A stretch of DNA of 53,090 bases from Parafrankia discariae. GTDB taxonomy: Bacteria > Actinomycetota > Actinomycetes > Frankiales > Frankiaceae. Below the pieces are notes generated by a model. That model was not told where the DNA came from and did not search any database. It was given only the letters and a program-made list of their open reading frames with translations. Below, piece by piece: positions 35,341 to 43,069 of this stretch (within the stretch, counting starts at the first letter, position 1; each line of letters starts with the position of its first letter). Both the position numbers and the translations under genes were made by a program. Location: NCBI RefSeq assembly GCF_000373365.1, contig NZ_KB891228.1, forward strand, positions 1 to 53,090, given 5' to 3'.

Positions 35341-36033
35341 GTGACACGCAGCCGTCGGCCCGAACAGACGGCCGATACCCGACAGGCACTACTGGCCGCG
35401 GCAAGGCGCCGGTTCGCCGAACAGGGCTATGCCGCGACCGGCACCGAAGAGATCGTCGCGGACGCGCGGGTCACCCGGGGAGCGCTTTACCATCATTTCC
35501 GCGACAAGGCCGACCTGTTCCGCACGGTCATGGAACAGGTCGCGATGGAGGTCGCGGAGCAGCTGGTCGCGGGTGAGCTGGCCCGCGGCGCGGAGCTGCC
35601 CAGCGACGCCTGGACGCAGCTGCGTACCGGTTTCCAGTCGCTGCTGGACATCTCCACCACCGACAGCGACTTCCAGCGCATCGTGCTCATCGACGGCCCG
35701 GCGGTCCTCGGCAACGACGCCTGGGACCAGCTCGTCGAACAGCACGGCTACCGCCTGCTCTCGGAGTGGCTCGAGCGGGCCGTGGCCGAGGGCCGCATCG
35801 ACCCGCTGCCGGTGGCACCGCTGACCCGGCTCGTCGCGGCGTTGCTGTCCGAGGCGAGCCTGTACACCGCGCGGGCGGCGGATCCCGACCGGGCCCGCAC
35901 CGATGTCGGGATCGTGCTCGACCGTCTCCTGCGCGGTCTGGGCCGGCGTGGCGGCGACCTGGCCGACCAGCCCGCCGTCAGCGCCGGCGAACCCGCCGTC
36001 AGCGCCGGTGTTCCTCCCGCGTCCGACGACTGA
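35341..36033 (+). CDS. TetR family regulator of the exporter
   Basis: The 230-aa protein starts at GTG 35341. The N-terminal helix-turn-helix is typical (RFAEQGYAATGTEEIVADARVTRGALYHHFRDK, in part GTEEIVADARVTRGALYHHF). The C-terminal domain (DFQRIVLIDGPAVLG, ALLSEASLYTARAADPD) is of the kind found in repressors of efflux pumps. The C-terminus has an in-frame duplication (PAVSAGEPAVSAG). Coupled behind the exporter gene, it probably binds the repeats at 33493-33548. Confidence 0.9.
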   Translation: MTRSRRPEQTADTRQALLAAARRRFAEQGYAATGTEEIVADARVTRGALYHHFRDKADLFRTVMEQVAMEVAEQLVAGELARGAELPSDAWTQLRTGFQSLLDISTTDSDFQRIVLIDGPAVLGNDAWDQLVEQHGYRLLSEWLERAVAEGRIDPLPVAPLTRLVAALLSEASLYTARAADPDRARTDVGIVLDRLLRGLGRRGGDLADQPAVSAGEPAVSAGVPPASDD

Positions 36034-36120
36034 CCAACGAAGACATCCGGCCGCCTACCGCTGTCCCGCGGGCCCGTCCCGCGGGACAGCACGACGGTGG
36101 GAACGAAACGGGGCCGGCGA

Positions 36121-36169
36121 ACGACAAACGCCGCCCCGACCCGTCTCCGGGTCGGGGCGGCGTTGTCGT
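36121..36169. terminator. Strong bidirectional terminator hairpin
   Basis: 36127-36143 pairs perfectly with 36148-36164 (17 bp, starting AACGCCGCCCC) across the 4-nt loop TCTC. The stem extends five more pairs (ACGAC/GTCGT) past a single bulged A at 36126. It lies between the stops of the rightward TetR gene and leftward hpnH, with short A/T flanks. Hence it can end transcription from both sides. Confidence 0.9.
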
Positions 36170-36188
36170 CAACGCGCCGAGCTGGGTG

Positions 36189-37196
36189 TCAGGCACCCAT
36201 CCGCGCGGCCCGGATGGACTCCTTGAGGGAACCCATCGTCGCCAGCACGGCGGACGTCTCATAGCCGCAGTGCGCCATGCAGTTGGCGCAGCGCGGGTCC
36301 TTGCCGCGGCCGTAGGCGTCCCAGTCCGTCGTCTCGACGAGCTCCTTGTAGGACGTCACGTACCCGTCCGACATCAGGTAGCAGGGCTTCTGCCAGCCGA
36401 ACAGCGAGTAGCTCGGAATCCCCCACGCGGTGCAGGAGAGTTCCTTCTTGCCCTCGAGGAAGTCCAGGAAGACCGGCGAGTGGTTGAGGCGCCACTTCTT
36501 GCGCCGACCGTCGCCGAACACCTTCGAGAACATCTGCCGGGTCTCCTCGACCGCGAGGAAGTGCTCCTGGTCAGGAGCCTTCTCGTAGGCGTAGCCCGGC
36601 GAGAGCTGGATCTGGTCGACCTTGAGGTCGTCGTTCAGGAAGTTGATGATGTCGATGACATCCTGCGGGCTGTCGTTGTTGAAGAAGGTCGAGTTGCTGC
36701 CGACCTGGAAGCCCGCGGCCTTGGCCGCCTTGAAGGCCTCGATGCACTCGTCGAACGTGCCCGGCTTCTCGACGATCGCGTCGTGACGCTCCTTCAGCCC
36801 GTCGATGTGCAGCACGAAGGTGAAGTACGGCGACGGAGTGAAGTTCTTCAGCTTCTTACGGAGCAGCAGCCCGTTGGTGCAGAGGATGACGAACTTCTTG
36901 CGCTTCACGAGGGCGTTGACGATCTCATGCATCTGAGGGTGCATCAACGGCTCGCCGCCGGCGATCGCGACGACGGGCGCCCCGCACTCCTCCACCGCGG
37001 CAAGTGCGTCCTCGACGCTCATACGCTGCTTGAGGACGGACGCGGGGTGCTGGATCTTGCCACAACCCGTGCAGGACAGGTTGCAGGCGAACAGTGGTTC
37101 GAGCTCCAGAACGAGCGGAAAGTGCTTCCGGCGGAGCAGCTTCTGCTTCGCCAGATACGTTCCAACGCGGAGTGAGTACCGCCAGGCGACAGCCAC
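36189..37196 (-). CDS. hpnH: Adenosyl-hopene transferase HpnH (radical SAM)
   Basis: The 335-aa radical SAM enzyme joins the 5'-deoxyadenosyl group to hopene (diploptene), the first step to C35 hopanoids. The 4Fe-4S motif is CNLSCTGC (Cys38, 42, 45), with PVVAIAGGEPLMHPQ following. Further conserved Cys occur in ELSCTAWGIPSYS, QKPCYLM and DPRCANCMAHCGYE. Codon use is less extreme than its neighbours, as expected for a well-conserved enzyme. GTG start with a GGGGGG run upstream. It is transcribed separately from the hpnG-ispH/shc genes, behind a 560-nt gap. Confidence 0.96.
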   Translation of the reverse strand: MAVAWRYSLRVGTYLAKQKLLRRKHFPLVLELEPLFACNLSCTGCGKIQHPASVLKQRMSVEDALAAVEECGAPVVAIAGGEPLMHPQMHEIVNALVKRKKFVILCTNGLLLRKKLKNFTPSPYFTFVLHIDGLKERHDAIVEKPGTFDECIEAFKAAKAAGFQVGSNSTFFNNDSPQDVIDIINFLNDDLKVDQIQLSPGYAYEKAPDQEHFLAVEETRQMFSKVFGDGRRKKWRLNHSPVFLDFLEGKKELSCTAWGIPSYSLFGWQKPCYLMSDGYVTSYKELVETTDWDAYGRGKDPRCANCMAHCGYETSAVLATMGSLKESIRAARMGA

Positions 37197-37756
37197 GGCT
37201 CACGCCCCCCTTTCGTCGGCCGCTCAGAGGCGACCCGAGGTCTATGGGAAGACCATACAGCGTGTACGTACAGGCTGCATGTGGATCAGCGAATGAGCTC
37301 TGGCACACACCGCGGGCAAACAGCGGGCAGTCGCCGCGGATGTGTCGCCGAGAAGTCCGGCAGCCGACACCGCGAACACCGGCCAGAGGTCGGGACTCCC
37401 CGGGCGCACTACTGGTGGTGACCAGGACCAGGGCATTTACCGGCCTGTGGTCACCCTGCGCGAATCAGCTCCGGCGCCCGGTCCACAAATCCCGGAGGCG
37501 ACGGCGGGCCCTTCCCGGTCGGTCGCCGGGTGAGTGACCTCCGGAGCCGGAGGTCCACTCTCCCGCCTGACATTTTCGCGACACGTACGCGGCCGGGCAG
37601 ATACCCGAACGGGCCACTTACCCCGGCTTGATGTCAGGAATTGACCGTTGGCACGCCCGATGTCCGGAACCGGCCGGCAACGGCGACGGCCCGGGTTCGC
37701 ATCGGAACCCGGGCCGCCGGCGCTGGAGCTGGCTGACGTCTGCCTGTCTGACCGCG
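37197..37756. other. 560-nt intergenic region upstream of hpnH
   Basis: No gene is recognised. It contains the perfect palindrome TGTACGTACA (37263-37272) about 70 nt upstream of hpnH, an inverted pair around GGTGACC/GGTCACC (about 37418-37454), and the terminator of the upstream gene (37687-37716). It must hold the hpnH promoter. Some of it could be a long 5' leader, but no known riboswitch consensus was recognised. Confidence 0.5.
37687..37716 (-). terminator. Hairpin terminator after hpnG-ispH
   Basis: CGGCCCGGGTTC (37687-37698) and GAACCCGGGCCG (37705-37716) form a perfect 12-bp stem with a 6-nt loop, 40 nt past the stop of the leftward fusion gene. This separates the fusion gene from hpnH. 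Confidence 0.8.
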
Positions 37757-39793
37757 TCATCTCCGTTCGGAGAGCGGTCGACGGACCTCCTTCGGCAGGT
37801 GGAAGGAGATCGATTCCGCGCCCACGGACCGGACCGACACCGAGGCCGACCCCAGCCCCGACAGGGCCGCCGTCAGCTCCTCGACGAGCAGCGGCGGCGC
37901 GGACGCCCCGGCGGAGATGCCGATGGTCCGCACCCCCTTGAGCCAGTGGAGCTGGACGTCCTCGACACTCTCGACGAGATGCGCGGCGGCGCCGTCCCGC
38001 TCGCTGACCTCGACCAGCCGGCGCGAGTTCGAGCTGTTCTCCGAGCCGACGACCAGGACGAGCTCCGCCTCGGCGGCCACCCGGCGGACCGCGTTCTGCC
38101 GGTTGGACGTCGCGTAGCAGATGTCGGCCGAGCCGGGGCCGACGACGGCCGGGAAGCGGTCGCGCAGCGCGTCGACGACCTCTTCGGCCTCGTCCACGGC
38201 GAGCGTGGTCTGCATGAGGTAGGTGACCCGCTCGGGATCCGCGACCGCGAGGTCCTCGACCGCCTCGGCGGACTCGACCAGCTGGATCCGCCCCGGCGCC
38301 TCGCCGAGGGTCCCGTCCACCTCCTCGTGACCGGAGTGTCCGATGAGCAGGACGGTGTCACCGCGCGCGGTGAACCGCCGCGCCTCGGCGTGCACCTTCT
38401 CCACCAGCGGACAGGTGGCGTCAATGACCGCCAGCTCACGCTCGCCCGCCTCGTCCCAGATCGCGGGGGCGACGCCGTGCGCGGAGAACACCACGGTCGC
38501 GCCGGGCGGGACCTCGTCCAGTTCCTCGACGAAGACCGCGCCGCGGCTGGCCAGGTCGGCCACGACGTGGGTGTTGTGCACGATCTGCTTGCGGACGTAG
38601 ACCGGCGCGCCGTGGATCTCCAGCGCCCGCTCGACGACTTCGATGGCGCGCTCGACCCCGGCGCAGAAGGCGCGCGGCTCGGCGAGGAGCAGCCGCCGGC
38701 TGCTGACCGCCTCCACCCAGGTCCGGATCGCCGGGCCGAGCTGGTTGATCGTGCGCAGCCCGGCCACCCCGCGGCGGACCAGGTCGAGCCGGCCGAGCGG
38801 CTGGTCAGGGGTGTCCACGATCACCCGGATCACCGCGAACGGACGGGTGCCGGCACCGGGGGGGAGAGCGGCGGACTCCATGTCCACGGCGATGGCGCCG
38901 GTCGCGGCCAGCTCGGCGCGGACCGCTCCGACCGCCACCTGGGCCACCGACACGACCGGGCCGACGTGCACCCGCAGGCCGGCCCGGCGCAGCTCGCCGG
39001 CCAGCAGCGGGGCGGTCGGGCAGGTCCCGGTCACCGTGCCGTCGGCGAGGCGCACCTCGCTCGCGACGACCACGTCACCGGGCTTCGTCTCGGCGGTCAG
39101 CCCGCCGGCGAGACCGACGACGGCCACCGCGTCCGGCCGGGCGTCGCGGATCACGCGGTTCGCGCGGTGCGCCTTGTCGGGACCCATCCCGGTCCGCACG
39201 ATCACGGTGCCGGGCGGCAGGTCCGCCCGCCCGATCGCGAAGCCCTCGAGGCGCAGCGGCGCGGCGATGACGAGGCGCGGCGTGCGGGGCGCCGGCTGGA
39301 CCGGCGACCCCTTGGCCCCCATCGCGCGGACGCGGGCCGGGGTCACGTCCTCGGCCGGCCCCCCGTGCTCGGCCGCGGTCCCCGCCGCGGCCACCGCCCG
39401 GGTCGCCAGCGGGCTCGCGACCGGGGCCGCCCCCCGCCGGAACCCGGCCGACGGCAGCGCCGAACCGGCCCGCGACGGTCCACCGGCCGGCGGCACCGCT
39501 CCGGCCTGCTCGGGGATGGCCGCCCGCGGCGCCGCACCGGTGTGCACCGCGGCACCCGCGGGCAGCACCGGCGCCGGCGCCACCGCCGGTACGACCGGCG
39601 AGGCGGGCACGACCGATGACGCCGGCACGACGGGCGACATGGACGAGGCGGGCACGACGGGCGACGCGGGCCGCACGGCGGCCGGGCCGAAGCCCGGCGG
39701 TCCGATGCTCTGCGCCGCGCCTTCGCGCGGGGTGACGGGGGGCGAACCGCCGAGGTCGGCGTCGCCCCCGTTGTCTGCTGCCGGGATGCTCAT
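37757..39793 (-). CDS. ispH: Fused HpnG nucleosidase/phosphorylase and IspH (HMBPP reductase)
   Basis: The 678-aa protein starts at an ATG overlapping the shc stop (ATGA). Residues 1-170 are a Pro/Ala/Val-rich disordered stretch with VVPASS repeats. Residues ~171-365 are an HpnG-like nucleoside phosphorylase domain (VVGLAGGLTAETKPGDVVVASEV in part, AVDMESAAL), which removes adenine from adenosylhopane. Residues ~366-678 are a full IspH: FCAGVERAIE (Cys377), HNTHVV, DATCPLV (Cys461), GHSGHEEVDGT, CYATSNRQ (Cys559) and GISAGASAP. IspH makes IPP and DMAPP, the precursors for squalene. One protein therefore serves both the start and a late step of hopanoid synthesis. Confidence 0.93.
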   Translation of the reverse strand: MSIPAADNGGDADLGGSPPVTPREGAAQSIGPPGFGPAAVRPASPVVPASSMSPVVPASSVVPASPVVPAVAPAPVLPAGAAVHTGAAPRAAIPEQAGAVPPAGGPSRAGSALPSAGFRRGAAPVASPLATRAVAAAGTAAEHGGPAEDVTPARVRAMGAKGSPVQPAPRTPRLVIAAPLRLEGFAIGRADLPPGTVIVRTGMGPDKAHRANRVIRDARPDAVAVVGLAGGLTAETKPGDVVVASEVRLADGTVTGTCPTAPLLAGELRRAGLRVHVGPVVSVAQVAVGAVRAELAATGAIAVDMESAALPPGAGTRPFAVIRVIVDTPDQPLGRLDLVRRGVAGLRTINQLGPAIRTWVEAVSSRRLLLAEPRAFCAGVERAIEVVERALEIHGAPVYVRKQIVHNTHVVADLASRGAVFVEELDEVPPGATVVFSAHGVAPAIWDEAGERELAVIDATCPLVEKVHAEARRFTARGDTVLLIGHSGHEEVDGTLGEAPGRIQLVESAEAVEDLAVADPERVTYLMQTTLAVDEAEEVVDALRDRFPAVVGPGSADICYATSNRQNAVRRVAAEAELVLVVGSENSSNSRRLVEVSERDGAAAHLVESVEDVQLHWLKGVRTIGISAGASAPPLLVEELTAALSGLGSASVSVRSVGAESISFHLPKEVRRPLSERR

Positions 39794-41967
39794 GACGTCG
39801 ACCTGCCGGTGAGGGTCACGTACCGACCGAGTGCCGTCACGGGAAACACCAGCCGGTACAGGTGATAGTTGATGGAGAAGTCCCAGGGGAAGCCCGTGCC
39901 GGTGAACTGCGGCTCGTCCCAGGTGCCGTCGGCGCGCTGGGTGTCGCAGAGCCAGCGCACGCCGCGCTCGACCGCCGCCCACTCCGCGGTGCCGGACGCC
40001 GGTTCGGCGGCCAGCAGCGCCAGCAGCGCCCAGGCGGTCTGCGAGGCGGTCGGCTCCCCGCGCCCGATCCACTTCTCTTCGCGGTAGGAGCGCAGGTCCT
40101 CGCCCCAGCCGCCCTCGGGCGTCTGGTGCTCGACCAACCAGTGCATCGCGGAGACGATCGCCGGGTGCTCCGCGCTGACCCCCGCGGAGATCAGCGCCGG
40201 CACGACCGCACCGGTGCCGTAGACGTGGTTCACGCCCCAGCGACCGAACCACGACCCGCCGGCCTCCTGGTTGTCCAGCAGCCAGCGGACCCCGCGCTGG
40301 GTGATCGGGTGGTCGGAGCGGCCCAGCAGCGCGAGCATCTCGACCATGTGCGCGGTGACGTCCGCCGACGGCGGGTCGACGACCTCGCCGAAGTCGCAGA
40401 ACGGGATCTTGGTGACCAGGGTGCGCACGTTGTCGGCGTCGAACGCGGCCCAGGCCCCGTTCGACGAACGCATGCCCACCGACCAGTCGACGCCCCGTTC
40501 CGCGGCGGCGCGCAGCCGGGCGGCGAGCTCCGGGTCCGCGGCGGCGATCGTGCCGGTCGCGGCGGAGGCCGCCGAGGCAGCCGCCGAAGCGGCGGCCGAG
40601 CCGGGGCCGGAGCCGTCGGAGTGGTCCACCGGGCCGTGGCCGTCACCGAGCAGGCGGCGGATGGCGATGACCACCTCGGCGGTGTCGTCGACGTCCGGGT
40701 AGAAGTCGTTGTCGAACTCGAACGCCCAGCCGCCCGGCGCGAGGGTGGGACGGCGCACCGCCCAGTCACCGGCGACGAGCACCTCCTCGTCGGCGAGCCA
40801 GCGACCGGCCCGGACCATCGCCGGGTGGTCACCGCCCAGGCCGGCGTCCGCGAGCGCGACGACGGCCAGCGCCGTGTCCCAGACCGGCGACTGGCACGCC
40901 TCGATGCGGCGCACCGTGCCCTCCGGGGTCTCCTCGCGGATCGTGAACCGGTCGAGGGCGCGGAACGCCATCGAGATCACCGGGTGGTTCAGGGGGTAGC
41001 CCATGAGGTGCAGGGCCATGATCGAGTAGACCATCGGCGGCTGGATGCCGCCCCAGCAGCCGTCCGCCTCCTGCCGGGCGATCACCCACTCCGCGGCGCG
41101 GCGCAGCGCGAGCCGGCGCAGTGGCTGGAAGGGCCGCTTCTCGTAACGGTGCAGCACCGCGTCGAGCCGTTCGAACGCGCCGGCCCAGCTGCGCACCGGC
41201 GACTTCGGCGCCTTGGGTGCCGGGACCCGCAGCTCGTCCAGGGTGAACCCGAACGAGCGCACCGGCCGCAGCGAGCCGACGATCGTCAGCGCCACCACGG
41301 TCTGGCGGGCCCAGCAGGCGAAGTCGTAGATGTTCAGCGGGAACCACGGCGGCAGGAAGGTCATCTCCGCCGGCAGCACCGGGACGTCGTCCCAGGACCA
41401 CTCGCCGAACAGCGCCAGCCAGATCCGGGTGAACACCCGGGCGGCGGCGATGCCACCCGCGGAGCGCACCAGCTCGGCGGCGGAACGCATGTGCGGGGCG
41501 TCCGGGTCGTCCCCGGCGAGCCGCAGCGCGACGTAGGCCTCGATGGTGGTCGACAGGTCGGACGGGCCGCCGTAGAAGGTGGCCCAGCCGCCGTCGGAGA
41601 GCTGCTGGGAACGGATCCAGCGTCCGGTCTCAGTGGCCGTGGACGGGGTCAGGATGCCGAGGAACTGCCGAAGCATGAGGTCCTCGGCGTCCATGGTGAC
41701 GTTGGTCTCCAGCTCGCCCTTCCACCAGCCCTCCTCAGCCTGCAGGGAGAGCAGATGGTCGCGGCCGCGGCGCATCGCGTCCACCGCCGGGTCGGCCGGC
41801 GCGCCGGTCGACACCGGGTCGGTCGACACCGGGTCTGTCAGCACCGCGCCGGCGGGCGCGAACGATCCGGCGTCCGCCGACGGCCGTGCCACCGACGGGC
41901 TCGGGATCTTCGGGTTCTGCGCCGCGGCCGTCGGGGCAGCCGAGGACTGGTCCGAGGTCAGGCTCAT
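39790..41967 (-). CDS. shc: Squalene-hopene cyclase
   Basis: The 725-aa membrane-associated cyclase has the catalytic DVDD (residues 425-428) and several QW repeats (for example QLSDGGWATFYG, QEADGCWGG, QEAGGSWFGRWG, QTPEGGWGED). It converts squalene to hopene. The first ~60 residues are Ser/Ala/Pro-rich with a DPVST repeat. A ~40-residue Ala/Ser/Gly insert (about 441-480) follows the catalytic motif. The gene begins 85 nt after the polyprenyl synthase gene and couples to hpnG-ispH by ATGA. Confidence 0.97.
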   Translation of the reverse strand: MSLTSDQSSAAPTAAAQNPKIPSPSVARPSADAGSFAPAGAVLTDPVSTDPVSTGAPADPAVDAMRRGRDHLLSLQAEEGWWKGELETNVTMDAEDLMLRQFLGILTPSTATETGRWIRSQQLSDGGWATFYGGPSDLSTTIEAYVALRLAGDDPDAPHMRSAAELVRSAGGIAAARVFTRIWLALFGEWSWDDVPVLPAEMTFLPPWFPLNIYDFACWARQTVVALTIVGSLRPVRSFGFTLDELRVPAPKAPKSPVRSWAGAFERLDAVLHRYEKRPFQPLRRLALRRAAEWVIARQEADGCWGGIQPPMVYSIMALHLMGYPLNHPVISMAFRALDRFTIREETPEGTVRRIEACQSPVWDTALAVVALADAGLGGDHPAMVRAGRWLADEEVLVAGDWAVRRPTLAPGGWAFEFDNDFYPDVDDTAEVVIAIRRLLGDGHGPVDHSDGSGPGSAAASAAASAASAATGTIAAADPELAARLRAAAERGVDWSVGMRSSNGAWAAFDADNVRTLVTKIPFCDFGEVVDPPSADVTAHMVEMLALLGRSDHPITQRGVRWLLDNQEAGGSWFGRWGVNHVYGTGAVVPALISAGVSAEHPAIVSAMHWLVEHQTPEGGWGEDLRSYREEKWIGRGEPTASQTAWALLALLAAEPASGTAEWAAVERGVRWLCDTQRADGTWDEPQFTGTGFPWDFSINYHLYRLVFPVTALGRYVTLTGRSTS

Positions 41968-41985
41968 CGACGACTCCCCTCGTCG
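41968..41985 (-). promoter_or_regulatory. Small hairpin presenting the shc ribosome-binding site
   Basis: CGACGA (41968-41973) pairs with TCGTCG (41980-41985). On the transcribed strand the 6-nt loop is GGGGAG, the shc Shine-Dalgarno sequence, ending 8 nt before the ATG. A hairpin with the ribosome site in its loop could tune translation of the cyclase. Confidence 0.5.
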
Positions 41986-42052
41986 TATATGTACTGGTCG
42001 TGCGGATGACCGCCGGGAGACCGGCGGGCGGGTACTGCCACCTCGCTCCCCC

Positions 42053-43069
42053 TCAGCGATCTCGTTCGGTCACGAACCGCGCCATCGCCAGCAGTTCCGC
42101 CTCGGCCGACGCCGGGATCGAGATCGAACGCAGCGCGTTCTCACACGCCTTGAGCTGGCGGTCCGCCTCGGCCGTGGTCCAGTCGCGGCCACCGGCCCGC
42201 TCGACCAGGGCCGCGATGCGGTGCAGGTCGTCCTCGGAGGCCTCACCCTCCTCGGTGAGGAAGGCCCGCAGCTCGTCGGCGTCGGCTCCGCCCGCCTCGA
42301 GCGCGACGACCACCGGCACCGACTTCTTCCGTGAGCGCAGGTCGTTGAGCACCGGCTTGCCGGTCACCGCCGGGTCGCCCCAGATGCCGAGCAGGTCGTC
42401 GATGAGCTGGAAGGCGGTGCCCAGCCGCGAGCCGTACTCGGCGAGGCCGTCGACGACCTCGTCGGGCGCGCCGGCGAGGACCGCGCCGAGGGAGGCCGAG
42501 CAGGCCAGCAGAGCGCCGGTCTTGCCGTCCTCCATGTGCAGCGTCTCCGCCACCGAGACGTCCGAGCGGCTCTCGAAGAGGAGGTCCTCGGCCTGCCCGC
42601 GGACCAGGTCCTGGACGCCCGCGCCGAGGATCACCGCGGCGCGCCGGCCCGGCTCGCCCTCCACCTCGAGCAGGACCTGGGTGGCGAGACCGAGCAGCGC
42701 GTCACCGGCGAGGATGGCGCCGTCGGCACCGAAGACCGTCCAGGCGGTGGCCCGGTGGCGGCGCTCGCGGTCGCCGTCCATCAGGTCGTCGTGCAGCAGT
42801 GAGAAGTCGTGCACCAGCTCGACCGCGACCGCGGCCGGCAGGCCGACCTCGGCCGGGGCGCCGGCCGCCTCGGCGGAGAGCAGCGCGAGCGCGGGCCGGA
42901 CGAGCTTGCCGCCGCTGCCGGACAGCGGCTCACCGGCCGCGTCCACCCAGCCGCGGTGGTAGGCGACGACGTGGCGCAACCGGGGGTGGAGCCGGTCCAC
43001 CGTGGCGCGCAGCGCGGGCACCGCCAAGGCACGCCCGCGCTCGATCGCTTCCGGAACCGTTGTGGTCAT
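42053..43069 (-). CDS. Polyprenyl (farnesyl/geranylgeranyl) diphosphate synthase
   Basis: The 338-aa trans-isoprenyl diphosphate synthase has the first Asp-rich motif DDLMD (residues 94-98), GGKLVRPAL for IPP binding, and the second motif QLIDDLLGIWGD. The first motif has two residues between the Asp groups, as in most bacterial FPP/GGPP synthases; chain length cannot be set from sequence alone, but farnesyl-PP for squalene is the expected product here. ATGA overlap with the hpnE stop. Confidence 0.94.
   Translation of the reverse strand: MTTTVPEAIERGRALAVPALRATVDRLHPRLRHVVAYHRGWVDAAGEPLSGSGGKLVRPALALLSAEAAGAPAEVGLPAAVAVELVHDFSLLHDDLMDGDRERRHRATAWTVFGADGAILAGDALLGLATQVLLEVEGEPGRRAAVILGAGVQDLVRGQAEDLLFESRSDVSVAETLHMEDGKTGALLACSASLGAVLAGAPDEVVDGLAEYGSRLGTAFQLIDDLLGIWGDPAVTGKPVLNDLRSRKKSVPVVVALEAGGADADELRAFLTEEGEASEDDLHRIAALVERAGGRDWTTAEADRQLKACENALRSISIPASAEAELLAMARFVTERDR

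Noticed and set aside
37197-37756. Cobalamin or SAM riboswitch in the hpnH leader
   Set aside because: The gap is long enough, but no consensus core was recognised; only palindromes and a terminator are visible.
37628-39619. 663-codon plus-strand frame opposite hpnG-ispH
   Set aside because: Antisense shadow; no recognisable motif, while the minus strand holds all IspH signatures.
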